A stretch of 64,000 nucleotides of DNA from Bacteroidales bacterium UBA6397 (GTDB lineage: Bacteria > Bacteroidota > Bacteroidia > Bacteroidales > UBA932): assembly GCA_002439875.1 (NCBI GenBank), contig DJQB01000032.1, forward strand, positions 58,725 through 122,724, read 5' to 3'. Position 1 is the stretch's first letter; every line of letters begins with the position of its first letter. A program made the position numbers and the translations under genes. This document shows, piece after piece, positions 1 through 8,690 of the stretch. The notes beneath the pieces are model-generated. The model was given only the letters and a program-made list of their open reading frames with translations. It did no database searches and was not told the DNA's origin.

Positions 1-1509
1 GATGTGGTCTCTCTGCGAACTGATGATCCCAAGCAGAGCTTTGCCCACAGTCCCTACCCCGGCTATGAACAGGTTGATGTTTCTTACCGACGATGTCTCG
101 AAGAATTCCTTATGAATATGCCGTACCGCGGACGAGACATCCTCCGAGGCGACAATGACCGACACGTTCCTTTCCGAAGACCCCTGGGCGATCGCGCGCA
201 CCTGCACACTGTGGCGCCCGAGGGCTGAAAGTAGTCTTCCGGTCGTGCCGTACTGGTTCATTATGTCATCCCCTACAAGGCAGAGGATGGAATAGCCCTT
301 CTCAACTTTCAGGGGATTCAGTTTCCCGAGTGAGATCTCGTAGGCGAAACATTTGTCGGCCTCTTCCTTGGCCTTGTCCGCGTCGGATTCCGAGACTGCT
401 ATGCACATTGTGTGAACCGATGAGGCTTGTGTGATTAGGATTATGTTGATTCCGCCGCGGCTTAGGGTCTCAAAGAGTCTGCTGGAGAATCCTGGCACTC
501 CGACCATCCCGCTGCCTTCGAGGGAAATGAGCGCGATGTTGTCAGAATTCGAGATTCCGATGACCTTGTCCGTTCCACGAGGAGGGTTCTTTTCTATGAG
601 GGTCCCGGGCGATGATGGATTGAATGTGTCCTTGACGTAGATCGGAATGCCTTGCGCGACGACAGGCTGGATTGTAGGAGGATAGATGACCTTCGCTCCG
701 AAATGCGAGAGCTCCAGGGCCGCCCTGTAGGAAATGTTGTGGATTGTCCGCGCGTTAGGCGCGAGTTTCGGGTTCGCCGTCATCATTCCCGGAACGTCGG
801 TCCAGATTTCGAGAAGACGCGCGTCAGAGCACACGGCGAGAAGTGACGCCGTGTAGTCCGATCCGCCGCGGCCGAGTGTCGCGGTTCTGCCAAAAGGGTC
901 TGAAGCAACGAATCCCGGGACGACGAAGAGCGATATTATAGGGTTGGTTTCAATCAAAGACCGGACATTCTCCTCTGTGGTCTTCACATCAACGGCGGGC
1001 GTGGTCTGGGTTGCGACCACGGTCTCCGGCATCTCCACTCGTTTCTTGACCCTTATTAACTTCCGCGCGTCAATCCATTTTGTCGAAATGCCGAGGGAAG
1101 CGAGTTTCGCCGCTATGATTCTGGTCGACAGAAGCTCTCCGAACGACATGATCGCGTCAAGACTTGTCTGGCTCAGCTCTCCCAGAAGACGCACGCCATG
1201 CGCGATGCTGCGCAGTGAGTCGAATTCTGTCCGGCAGATTTCCGTTAACTCCTCATGCTTTTCCAAAGGCAGGAGCTCCCTGATGATTTCGATGTGTCTC
1301 TGCTGATAGGCATCAATGATCTCCTTGTACTCATCATTTCCGGATGCCGCAAGATGCCCGGCTCTGATGAGGGCGTCCGTGAATCCGCCTATCGCGGAGC
1401 ATACCAGTATTGTGCGGTCCCTATCCACCGCTGATTTGACTATGTCAGCCACCCTTTCCATGTTGGCGGCGTTTGCGACCGAGCTGCCGCCGAATTTCAG
1501 TACTTGCAT
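1..1509 (-). CDS. thrA: Bifunctional aspartokinase / homoserine dehydrogenase, 3' part missing
   Basis: Catalyses the first step (aspartate phosphorylation) and third step (homoserine formation) of threonine/methionine synthesis in the cytoplasm. The 503 codons present start MQVLKFGGSS, the kinase nucleotide-binding motif. TLGRGGSDYTAS follows at about residue 225, and then ACT regulatory repeats containing LEGSGMVGVPG. The last visible residues contain INLFIAGVGTVGKALL, the start of the NAD-binding homoserine dehydrogenase domain, so this is the fused ThrA type rather than LysC. The gene runs off the left edge; about 300 residues are expected beyond it. The start is 28 bases after the metX stop, so the two are probably co-transcribed, placing homoserine production and acetylation together. 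The frame stays open across the whole visible part. Confidence 0.93.
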   Translation of the reverse strand, partial: MQVLKFGGSSVANAANMERVADIVKSAVDRDRTILVCSAIGGFTDALIRAGHLAASGNDEYKEIIDAYQQRHIEIIRELLPLEKHEELTEICRTEFDSLRSIAHGVRLLGELSQTSLDAIMSFGELLSTRIIAAKLASLGISTKWIDARKLIRVKKRVEMPETVVATQTTPAVDVKTTEENVRSLIETNPIISLFVVPGFVASDPFGRTATLGRGGSDYTASLLAVCSDARLLEIWTDVPGMMTANPKLAPNARTIHNISYRAALELSHFGAKVIYPPTIQPVVAQGIPIYVKDTFNPSSPGTLIEKNPPRGTDKVIGISNSDNIALISLEGSGMVGVPGFSSRLFETLSRGGINIILITQASSVHTMCIAVSESDADKAKEEADKCFAYEISLGKLNPLKVEKGYSILCLVGDDIMNQYGTTGRLLSALGRHSVQVRAIAQGSSERNVSVIVASEDVSSAVRHIHKEFFETSSVRNINLFIAGVGTVGKALLGIISSQRDHI

Positions 1510-1537
1510 ATTCGTCTTATATGATATTATTCTTTTG

Positions 1538-2644
1538 TCAGCCTTGTTGCCCGTAAGGGAAGACTTTGTTTATGATAGTGCTGATCTGCTCATATTCAAG
1601 AAGAAAGCCATCATGGCCGAAGACCGAAGTGATTCCGGTGTACTCCGCGCCCGGAATGTGGGAGGCCATCTCCTTGATTTCCTCGGGAGGGAAGCAGCCG
1701 TCGCTGTCTATCCCTATGGCCGAGACTTTCGCCTTTATGCCGGAAAGGGCCTTCGCGACACCTCCTCTGCCGCGTCCGACATTATGGCTGTCGAATGAAA
1801 GCGAGAGGGAATAGTAGGAATACGCGTCGAAACGCTCCGCAAGCTTCTTCCCCTGGTAGCGCTCGTAAGAGGCGGAACGTCCTGCGAACAGGGTGTTGTC
1901 ATCGTTCTCCGCTTGTGTGGAGTTGTAGCCGGCATAGCTGCGGTAGGAGAGCAGAGCGACAGCGCGTGCTGCCCGTAATCCCGTCTGCCCCCCTTTGAGT
2001 TGAAGTCTCAGACGATGACTGGTGTCTTCGTCCGGGAAATCATCCTTGAGCAGCAATTCCGGATGCCGGAAAGTAGCGTCCGCCTCAATGGCCATTCTCT
2101 GCGCCTCTTCCCAGGCCGTGAGCCATGGCGTGACCCTTGCGGAAGTCGCGATGAGCACCGCCCTGTCAATCAATTCAGGCTCCGACACGAGCCATTCAAC
2201 CGTTTGGAATCCGCCGATGGATCCGCCTATGAGAAGGTCGATTTTTTCGATGCCAAGGTGTTTTCTTACCAATATGTTGGCGCGCACGATGTCCCTTATA
2301 GTAACCTTCGGGAAGTCAAGAAGGTAGTACCCGCTTCCGTCTGGTTTGAGCTCCGAAGGCCCGGACGATCCGTAGCACGATCCGAGCACGTTGACGCACA
2401 CAACGAAATACTTTTCCGTGTCGATTACTTTCCCCGGGCCGACTAGTCCCGGCCACCACTCCTCAGCATCCGAGTTTGCAGTCAGTGCATGGCAGATCCA
2501 CACAACTTTCCGCCCTTTGGCGGCGCTCTTCCAGTCATTCTCATTTTTGACCGGTGATGTGTGAAATGCCAATCTTATCGAGGGCAGCGCGTCACCGCAT
2601 TCAAATTCAAACGTGTGATTATGAATATATTCGTGTTTTTGCAT
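1538..2644 (-). CDS. metX: Homoserine O-acetyltransferase
   Basis: Transfers acetyl from acetyl-CoA to homoserine, the activation step of methionine synthesis. It is an alpha/beta-hydrolase of 368 residues, normal for MetX. The oxyanion region HALTANSDAEEWW, the nucleophile elbow GGSIGG (Ser; usually GGSMGG), the acid region IDSDGCFPPEE and the catalytic histidine in FGHDGFLLEYE are all present in order. Its product is made from homoserine supplied by ThrA, encoded 28 bases downstream. No metY or metW is visible beside it. Some MetX relatives use succinyl-CoA or act on serine; this cannot be excluded from the motifs. Confidence 0.93.
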   Translation of the reverse strand: MQKHEYIHNHTFEFECGDALPSIRLAFHTSPVKNENDWKSAAKGRKVVWICHALTANSDAEEWWPGLVGPGKVIDTEKYFVVCVNVLGSCYGSSGPSELKPDGSGYYLLDFPKVTIRDIVRANILVRKHLGIEKIDLLIGGSIGGFQTVEWLVSEPELIDRAVLIATSARVTPWLTAWEEAQRMAIEADATFRHPELLLKDDFPDEDTSHRLRLQLKGGQTGLRAARAVALLSYRSYAGYNSTQAENDDNTLFAGRSASYERYQGKKLAERFDAYSYYSLSLSFDSHNVGRGRGGVAKALSGIKAKVSAIGIDSDGCFPPEEIKEMASHIPGAEYTGITSVFGHDGFLLEYEQISTIINKVFPYGQQG

Positions 2645-2653
2645 GGCAGCACA

Positions 2654-2731
2654 TTATTTCTTTGTGAATATGATTGCGTGTCCACCGGAAATGTGGAGCA
2701 CATAGTTTTCTCCGTCACTCAAAAGAGGCAT
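2654..2731 (-). other. Small open frame immediately upstream of metX, possible relic or micro-ORF
   Basis: A 25-codon frame, MPLLSDGENYV... ending in IIFTKK, stops 9 bases before the metX start. The residue pattern (alternating hydrophobics, glycines, Lys-Lys end) looks like the end of a real protein. A second frame reading into it from upstream, ending ...SIIELSDASFE at 2715-2717, overlaps it with a frame change. This could be the decayed end of an earlier metX-linked gene, a short leader ORF, or chance. I do not recognise a family. Confidence 0.2.
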
Positions 2732-3000
2732 CGGAAAGTTCAATTATTGATTCTGGATGATTTTCCGGCCGCACGTTCCGGGCGGTTACGGACAAGATAA
2801 ACATATGCAACTTAGCGTTGCATTCGCATGGACATCATTGATATGAAGTACGTGTTTCTCATTTTGCGCTGCAATTTAGAAGTTTTTTCCCGGATTTCCA
2901 AAAACAGTTCCAGTCAGAGATGATTTGATGACTCTAAATTTGGTAAAACAACGCATTCTGCGGATATTTGCAGAAGTGTACAAACAGATTTTCAGACAAC
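2732..3000. other. Intergenic region between divergent metX and rdgB
   Basis: With the small frame at 2654-2731, this makes up about 356 bases between the two genes. It must hold the promoter of metX-thrA, but no clean TAnnTTTG element is visible on the minus strand. I looked for a known S-adenosylmethionine riboswitch shape upstream of metX and did not recognise one. The right end holds the probable rdgB promoter. Confidence 0.5.
2939..2970 (+). promoter_or_regulatory. Probable rdgB promoter
   Basis: TTTG at 2939-2942 is followed 20 bases later by GATATTTG at 2963-2970, close to the Bacteroidetes pattern TTG-N19/20-TAnnTTTG. It would give a leader of about 25 bases before the ATG at 3001 and argues against the in-frame TTG at 2968 as a start. 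Confidence 0.45.
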
Positions 3001-3600
3001 ATGACAAAAATAGTTTTCGCGACTGGCAACCGTGGGAAGCTGAGGGAGGCTTCCGAGATTTTGGGAGAAGGATTTGAACTTGTGACACCGGCGGATTTAG
3101 GAATTTCTGAGGACATTCCGGAGACGGGGGAGACGCTTGAGGAGAACTCGCTCCAGAAGGCGCGGTATATTTACGACAGTAAAGGATGCGACTGCTTCGC
3201 CGATGACACGGGACTGGAGGTGGACGCGCTCGGAGGTGCTCCGGGGGTCTATACAGCTCGTTACGCTGGACCGTCCAAGGACTTCGATTTGAATATGGAT
3301 AAGGTGCTCTCCGAACTCTCCAAACTGGAGGCTGCCGGTCAGCCGGTCAGCCGCAGGGCACGGTTCCGCAGTGTCGTGACCCTAATTCTTGACGGTGAGG
3401 TACACCAGTTCGAGGGCACGATGGAGGGTGAGATTGCCCGCGAGAAGTCCGGTAGAGGAGGGTTCGGCTATGACCCCATCTTCATCCCGGACGAGTATCC
3501 CGGACTAACCGCTGCAGACATCACCGAGGAACAGAAGAATGAGATCTCGCACCGGGGCAAGGCACTTCGGGCGATGGCACAGTGGCTCAATAAGCGGTAA
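3001..3600 (+). CDS. rdgB: XTP/dITP diphosphatase (non-canonical purine NTP pyrophosphatase)
   Basis: House-cleaning enzyme of the HAM1/RdgB family that hydrolyses dITP, ITP and XTP to monophosphates so that deaminated purines do not enter DNA or RNA. Motifs in order: FATGNRGKLREASEIL at the N terminus, CFADDTGLEVDALGGAPGVY, GRGGFGYDPIF and SHRGKAL near the C terminus. The 199-residue length is standard. I chose the ATG at 3001 because family members begin a few residues before FATGN and a promoter-like element sits just upstream. recO follows after 47 bases, so the two may share a transcript. Confidence 0.95.
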   Translation: MTKIVFATGNRGKLREASEILGEGFELVTPADLGISEDIPETGETLEENSLQKARYIYDSKGCDCFADDTGLEVDALGGAPGVYTARYAGPSKDFDLNMDKVLSELSKLEAAGQPVSRRARFRSVVTLILDGEVHQFEGTMEGEIAREKSGRGGFGYDPIFIPDEYPGLTAADITEEQKNEISHRGKALRAMAQWLNKR

Positions 3601-3647
3601 TTTTTACGCTTGCTAAGTAAGCGGCGAGTTATTATAGCTGTTACCAG

Positions 3648-4298
3648 ATGCGCGAAAAGGCTGAACTCATCGTCATCGGCCACACCAAAGTCGGTGAAAA
3701 TTCCATCGTTCTTCACACAATCAGTCGGGAATATGGAAGGCGGGGATTCCTTGTGAAAGTGAGTCCCAAGACCGCGATGGCCCTTTTCCTGCCCTTGAAT
3801 ATTCTAGAGGCGGAAGTCTCCGAGAACCCGAAGTCGGAACTCTGGTTTGCCCGCAACTTCGTCAGTGTCACCCCTCTTCTGGGGATTCGCGGGAATATTC
3901 ATAAAAACACGATGACGCTCTTCATGTGTGAGGTGCTTTTTCGTGTGATAAAGGATCAGACTAACGAGGAAGGGCTGACGGACTGGTTGAAGAAAACCAT
4001 TCTGACACTGGATGCCCTCCAGAGCGACTTCGCCAATTTCCACCTTTGGTTCCTGCTGGAACTCTGCGCTGTCCTCGGCTTCAATCCGGACACGCTCGGC
4101 TTAGCCCCTTTCTCCGGCAAACATCTTGACCGCATCAAGTCCTTGCTGACCAGTTCGTTCGGCGAGGCGATGCTGCTCCCGTTAAGAGGCTCTGACCGCA
4201 ACGAGATCGCAGAATGCATCCTAAAATACATTGAACACCACACCGAATCCTCCGTCAACGTCCGCTCCCTGGCCGTGCTCAGGGACATTTACGGATAG
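3648..4298 (+). CDS. recO: DNA repair protein RecO
   Basis: RecO helps load RecA at gaps in the RecFOR recombination pathway. The 216-residue protein has the N-terminal OB-fold pattern (IVIGHTKVGENSIVLHTISREYGRRGFLVKV) and the helical region with NFHLWFLLELCAVLGFNPD, both usual in Bacteroidetes RecO. It is at the short end for the family, and I see no C-terminal CxxC zinc-binding pairs, so the zinc finger found in many RecO proteins appears absent. It lies 47 bases downstream of rdgB in the same direction. Confidence 0.85.
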   Translation: MREKAELIVIGHTKVGENSIVLHTISREYGRRGFLVKVSPKTAMALFLPLNILEAEVSENPKSELWFARNFVSVTPLLGIRGNIHKNTMTLFMCEVLFRVIKDQTNEEGLTDWLKKTILTLDALQSDFANFHLWFLLELCAVLGFNPDTLGLAPFSGKHLDRIKSLLTSSFGEAMLLPLRGSDRNEIAECILKYIEHHTESSVNVRSLAVLRDIYG

Positions 4299-4377
4299 AG
4301 AAGCCCGGGAAGAGTGGGTTGTCCCTGGCTTAATCAGCCGTGCATGAAACTACCTTATGGGGTCGGTCTCATTTTCT

Positions 4378-4409
4378 TTTGCCGCGCGGCGAATATTTCG
4401 TTATCTTTG
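4378..4409 (+). promoter_or_regulatory. purF promoter (Bacteroidetes sigma-A type)
   Basis: TTTG at 4378-4381 and a perfect TATCTTTG at 4402-4409 are separated by 20 bases from the end of TTG. This matches the Bacteroidetes housekeeping promoter. The leader to the purF ATG at 4487 would be about 70 bases, and the element probably drives the whole purine run. Confidence 0.8.
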
Positions 4410-4486
4410 TATTTTAGTCTGAGCTGAAAATAAGTCGGTGAATTTGCCGGTTTATTTTTGGGGATTGCTTAGTCCGCGATAGGAAC

Positions 4487-5893
4487 ATGTTTTCAAAGGA
4501 ACTTAAAGAAGAATGCGGGGTGTTCGGAGTCTGGGGTGTCCCTCACGCTGCTGAGGTGACCTACTACGGTCTCCATGCGCTCCAGCATCGCGGCCAGGAA
4601 GGCTGCGGAATCGTCTCGGTCAACGATAATGGAGAACTTCACCGGGTCAAAGGGCTCGGACTCGTGACCGAAGTCTTCAACAGTGAGAACCTCGGTTCTC
4701 TGCACGGCGACATGGCGATCGGCCATGTGCGTTACTCTACGCACGGAGGTGGCGGCATAGAGAATGTCCAGCCGTTCCTGTTCAAGCACAACACCGGAGA
4801 TTTTTCCCTTGCCCACAATGGCAATGTGGTCAACTCCGCCCAGTTAAGAAAGTACCTGGAGGATCGTGGAAGCCTTTTCCAGTCCACTTCCGACAGCGAG
4901 ATTCTGGCGCACCTCATCAAGAAGGAGCCGGTCGAAAGGAACAGTCCGAGAATATACCCGATAATGGAGGCCCTGAACATGATCGAAGGGGCTTTCGCTT
5001 TTCTGGTCATGACCAACCACCGGATTTACGCCATGCGTGACAAGTATGGCCTGAGGCCTCTGTCCATCGGACGGATCGGCGATGGCTATGTCCTCAGCAG
5101 CGAGACCTGCGCGTTCAGTGTTGTCGGAGCGGAGTTTGTCCGCGATGTGAAGCCTGGAGAGGTCATCACAATCGACCATCACGGCATCAGAAGCCGGAAA
5201 TATTCAGACTACCAGCGTCACGCCATGTGTGCCATGGAATATATCTACTTCTCCCGTCCGGACAGCGACATCGAAGGCCGCAACGTCCACTCTTTCAGGA
5301 AGGAGAGCGGCAAGATTCTCTACCGTGAGTCGCATGTGGACGCGGACATTGTGGTCGGAGTTCCGGATTCCAGCCTCAGTGCCGCTTCCGGTTACGCTGA
5401 GGCGAGCGGCCTTCCGAGCGAGATGGGTCTCATCAAGAACCGCTACATCGGCAGGACTTTCATCCAACCTTCTCAGGAGATGAGGGACAAGGGTGTGAAG
5501 ATGAAACTGTCACCGGTGCGCACCATCGTGAAAGACAAGAGAATAATCTTGGTGGATGACTCGATCGTGCGTGGAACCACATCCCTTAGGATTGTCCGCA
5601 TGCTGCGCGAGGCCGGGGCGAAGGAGGTCCACATGAGAATCGCCAGCCCTATGATCAAGAATCCGTGCTTCTACGGGGTGGACATGTCCACGCACAAGGA
5701 ACTCCTTTGCTATTCAAGGAACTTGGAGCAGGCCCGTCAGGCGATCGAGGCCGACTCTCTGGCTTTCCTTTCGGAAGAGGGTCTTTTCGAGGCCGGCCAC
5801 CGCAGCGACCTTTGCCTGGCCTGCTTCAACGGCAATTACCCGACCGCCCTCTACTCCAGCATCGAGGAGGTCAACGAGGAACATAAATTCTAA
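4487..5893 (+). CDS. purF: Amidophosphoribosyltransferase
   Basis: Commits PRPP to purine synthesis: PRPP + glutamine to 5-phosphoribosylamine. The N-terminal glutamine amidotransferase domain has its catalytic cysteine at residue 10 (KEECGVFGVWG), implying removal of a short propeptide. The PRPP-binding motif IILVDDSIVRGTT lies in the C-terminal phosphoribosyltransferase domain. Cysteines in HAMCAMEY, KNPCFYG and DLCLACF match the positions used for a 4Fe-4S cluster in the Bacillus subtilis type, so this is probably the oxygen-sensitive Fe-S form. 468 residues. It is first in a run with purM, purH, purD and folD; purM follows after 69 bases. Confidence 0.97.
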   Translation: MFSKELKEECGVFGVWGVPHAAEVTYYGLHALQHRGQEGCGIVSVNDNGELHRVKGLGLVTEVFNSENLGSLHGDMAIGHVRYSTHGGGGIENVQPFLFKHNTGDFSLAHNGNVVNSAQLRKYLEDRGSLFQSTSDSEILAHLIKKEPVERNSPRIYPIMEALNMIEGAFAFLVMTNHRIYAMRDKYGLRPLSIGRIGDGYVLSSETCAFSVVGAEFVRDVKPGEVITIDHHGIRSRKYSDYQRHAMCAMEYIYFSRPDSDIEGRNVHSFRKESGKILYRESHVDADIVVGVPDSSLSAASGYAEASGLPSEMGLIKNRYIGRTFIQPSQEMRDKGVKMKLSPVRTIVKDKRIILVDDSIVRGTTSLRIVRMLREAGAKEVHMRIASPMIKNPCFYGVDMSTHKELLCYSRNLEQARQAIEADSLAFLSEEGLFEAGHRSDLCLACFNGNYPTALYSSIEEVNEEHKF

Positions 5894-5962
5894 TGAGTGA
5901 TTAGCCTTGGTGTTCTAGGAATATATTGACAGATAATAAATTATAATAAGAGATAAACTATT

Positions 5963-6997
5963 ATGGCAGTTGATTACGAGAAGGCGGGTGTCAGCCTTGA
6001 GGCTGGTTACGATGTTGTCCGCAGGATCAAAAAGCACGTGGCGTCAACAGACAGGCTTGGCGTGATGGGAAACATCGGATCGTTCGGAGGAATGTTCGAT
6101 CTTTCTAAGCTGAACATCAAGGAGCCTATTTTGGTCAGCGGAACGGACGGAGTCGGCACGAAACTCAAGCTGGCGTTCGCGATGGACAAGCACGACACCA
6201 TCGGCATCGACGCCGTGGCGATGTGTGTGAACGATGTTCTGGCCCAGGGAGCGGAACCGCTTGTGTTCCTTGACTATGTGGCTCAGGGAAAGACCCGTCC
6301 GGAGGTGGTTGAGGCCATAGTGGCCGGAGTCGCCGACGGTTGCCGTCAGGCAGGATGCGCCCTTGTGGGCGGAGAGACAGCCGAAATGCCTGGAATGTAC
6401 GAGGACGGTGAATATGACATCGCGGGCTACACCACAGGTGTCGTGGAGAAATCCAAACTCATTGACGGCACGAAGGTCAAGGCCGGGGACGTGCTGGTGG
6501 GAATAGCCTCCACCGGAGTCCACAGCAACGGTTTCAGCCTCGTGCGCAAGATCTTCTCTGACAACAATCTGGATCTGTTCAAGGCCTATCCCGAACTGGA
6601 GTCCGACCAGCCGCTCGGCCTTGTCGCCCTGACTCCGACCAGAATCTACGTGAAGCAGGTCCTGGATGTCATCCGCAACTGTGACATGCACGGAGTCGCC
6701 CACATCACCGGCGGCGGCTTTGATGAGAACATTCCGAGAATCCTCCGTGAAGGCCAGGGCATCGAGGTTCATGAAGGCTCATGGACAATCCTCCCGATCT
6801 TCCGCTTCCTTGAGAAGTACGGCAACATCCCTCACAGAGAGATGTTCAACATATTCAACATGGGCATCGGAATGGTCCTGGCTTTGGATGAGTCCGAGGC
6901 TCAAAAGGCCATCGACATCCTTGCCGGCCACGGGGACAAGGCGACCGTCATCGGCCGCGTGACCGACAGGCCGGGAGTGGATATTCGTTTGCTTTAA
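5963..6997 (+). CDS. purM: Phosphoribosylformylglycinamidine cyclo-ligase (AIR synthetase)
   Basis: ATP-dependent ring closure of FGAM to AIR, the fifth step of purine synthesis. The 344-residue protein has the PurM/HypE-type ATP-binding features: SGTDGVGTKLKLA, GIDAVAMCVNDVLAQGAEP, GGETAEMPGMY and ITGGGFDENIPR. The length is normal. It sits between purF and the lipoprotein/radical SAM pair on the same strand, with 119 bases to the lipoprotein gene. Confidence 0.97.
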   Translation: MAVDYEKAGVSLEAGYDVVRRIKKHVASTDRLGVMGNIGSFGGMFDLSKLNIKEPILVSGTDGVGTKLKLAFAMDKHDTIGIDAVAMCVNDVLAQGAEPLVFLDYVAQGKTRPEVVEAIVAGVADGCRQAGCALVGGETAEMPGMYEDGEYDIAGYTTGVVEKSKLIDGTKVKAGDVLVGIASTGVHSNGFSLVRKIFSDNNLDLFKAYPELESDQPLGLVALTPTRIYVKQVLDVIRNCDMHGVAHITGGGFDENIPRILREGQGIEVHEGSWTILPIFRFLEKYGNIPHREMFNIFNMGIGMVLALDESEAQKAIDILAGHGDKATVIGRVTDRPGVDIRLL

Positions 6998-7116
6998 GAA
7001 GCTGTTTTGATCTGTATGAGGTGAAAACTTTGGTAAGGATCTAGGTGATAAATTGATTTTATTTGCAAGTTTTTGGAATCATCGGATTTGGTACAAATGA
7101 TTAAAGCTTCAAAATT

Positions 7117-7563
7117 ATGAAAAAGTCATTTGCTAAACTGATCGCGGCCATAGGCCCGGCACTGCTCTCGATGCTCGGTTTTTCCGGTTGTGGAGACAAC
7201 ATTTTTGAACAGCGGGATGAGTATGGCACTCCGACCTGTGATTTCAAAGTTGACCTGACAGTTGTGGATGAAAGCGGAAAGTCCATCAAAGGCATCCGTG
7301 TCACCCCTTCGGAACTGCGGTTGAATAATGGCAAGGATGCCATTTACACAGATGAGAACGGCAAGGCCGTTGGTAATTATGACAGGGTCTGGCCGTATGA
7401 TGAGGTAAAGTTTTATTTCGACGATGTTGACGGAGATGCAAACGGTTCCTTCAAGCGGGACAGTCTTACGGTCAAGGCTGAGAAACTGAAAGACGGAGAC
7501 GGCAATTGGTATTCAGGTGAGTATTCCTTGAAAGGTACAAAGACTTTGAAGAAGAGCAAGTAA
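7117..7563 (+). CDS. Putative lipoprotein of the rSAM/lipoprotein system
   Basis: 148-residue predicted lipoprotein. The N terminus is a signal peptide with a somewhat atypical lipobox FSGC, with Cys25 the expected lipidation site. The mature part begins with the short motif DEYGTPTCDF and then a beta-rich, Ig-like segment (VDLTVVDESGKSIKGIRV). From memory this matches the family that NCBI/TIGRFAMs calls radical SAM-associated putative lipoprotein, always paired with a SPASM radical SAM enzyme. The partner gene starts 3 bases after this stop. The only mature-region cysteine is Cys41, in the YGTPT-C-D motif. Its function is unknown; an exported substrate of the enzyme next door is an inference. 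Confidence 0.8.
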   Translation: MKKSFAKLIAAIGPALLSMLGFSGCGDNIFEQRDEYGTPTCDFKVDLTVVDESGKSIKGIRVTPSELRLNNGKDAIYTDENGKAVGNYDRVWPYDEVKFYFDDVDGDANGSFKRDSLTVKAEKLKDGDGNWYSGEYSLKGTKTLKKSK

Positions 7564-7566
7564 CGG

Positions 7567-8637
7567 ATGGACGGAATTTCGATCAGAAGAAGAATCGCGT
7601 TGGACATCGCAAGGTCTCTGCGCAAGTCTCAAGAGGAGGAACATCCTCTGAGGCAGCTCTTCTGGGAATGCACGCTCCGCTGCAATCTTCACTGCCTGCA
7701 TTGCGGAAGTGACTGCAAACAGGTTGCCTCCACACCGGACATGCCAAAGGAAGACTTTTTCACGGTGTTGGATTCCATCGCTGTAAAGACCGATCCACAC
7801 AAGGTTTTCGTCATTGTCTCAGGTGGAGAGCCCACGATGAGGGCTGACTTGGAGGAATGTGGCAAAGGAATATATTCCCGTGGATTTCCGTGGGGGATGG
7901 TGACGAACGGCTTTGGGATGACAAGAGAAAGATTCTCGCGTCTCCTCGGAGCCGGTCTTCATTCTATGACCGTCAGTCTGGACGGGCTTCAGGACAGCCA
8001 TGACTGGCTTCGTGGCCGTGAAGGAAGTTTCACCCGTGCCGCAGAGACAATCCGTATGGCGGTCCAGTCCGACATCGCTTTTGATGTCGTGACGTGTGTG
8101 AACCGTAGGAACTATTCGCAACTTTCTCAGATCAAGGAGTTTCTGATTAGTCTAGGCCTGAAGGAATGGAGGCTTTTCTCAATATTCCCGCAAGGACGCG
8201 CTGCTTTGAATCCGGATCTTCAGCTTCCATCGGAGATGTTCCGTGGAATGCTGGATTTCATCAAAGCCACCCGCAAGGAGGGGAGGATCAAGGCAAGTTA
8301 CGGCTGCGAAGGGTTCCTTGGCCCTTATGAGGGTGATGTCAGAGACCATTTCTACTCTTGTCAGGCCGGTGTGAGCGTAGGCTCCGTGTTGGTGGATGGA
8401 TCCATCTCTGCCTGCACCAGCATCCGGGCAGACTACCATCAAGGCAACATCTACAAAGATGATTTCATGGATGTTTGGGAGCACCGCTTCCAACCGTACC
8501 GAAATCGTGAATGGATGCACAAAGGTGAATGCTCTGACTGCAAGTACTGGAAATGGTGCGAGGGTAACGGAATGCACCTTCGCGACTCGGACGGAAACTT
8601 GATGCTCTGCCATCTGAAACGAGTTTTAGTTAAATGA
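7567..8637 (+). CDS. SPASM-domain radical SAM enzyme of the rSAM/lipoprotein system
   Basis: 356-residue radical SAM protein. Residues 35-50 carry C-TLR-C-NLH-C-LH-C-GSD-C, containing the Cx3Cx2C cluster motif at Cys39, Cys43 and Cys46. SGGEP follows at about residue 85. The C-terminal third is cysteine-rich (YSCQAG, ISACTSI, GECSDCKYWKWC, MLCHLK), the pattern of a SPASM domain holding auxiliary Fe-S clusters. Such enzymes usually modify peptides or proteins. The start is 3 bases after the lipoprotein stop, which suggests translational coupling. The product and substrate are unknown. The pair interrupts a purine operon, with purH 53 bases downstream. Confidence 0.85.
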   Translation: MDGISIRRRIALDIARSLRKSQEEEHPLRQLFWECTLRCNLHCLHCGSDCKQVASTPDMPKEDFFTVLDSIAVKTDPHKVFVIVSGGEPTMRADLEECGKGIYSRGFPWGMVTNGFGMTRERFSRLLGAGLHSMTVSLDGLQDSHDWLRGREGSFTRAAETIRMAVQSDIAFDVVTCVNRRNYSQLSQIKEFLISLGLKEWRLFSIFPQGRAALNPDLQLPSEMFRGMLDFIKATRKEGRIKASYGCEGFLGPYEGDVRDHFYSCQAGVSVGSVLVDGSISACTSIRADYHQGNIYKDDFMDVWEHRFQPYRNREWMHKGECSDCKYWKWCEGNGMHLRDSDGNLMLCHLKRVLVK

Positions 8638-8690
8638 CGGTAACAGCTTCTAAGGATTGTTAAGAAAATTTATTTTATAAAAGTATATAA

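Noticed and set aside
2645..2880. S-adenosylmethionine riboswitch before metX
   Set aside because: I could not fit any known SAM aptamer architecture to the leader; a covariance-model search would settle it.
6044..6772. 242-codon minus-strand open frame inside purM
   Set aside because: Antisense shadow of purM without homology or start context.
8638..8690. Break of the purine operon by a mobile insertion around the rSAM pair
   Set aside because: No terminal repeats, target duplication, integrase or shift in base composition was seen at either side of the pair.
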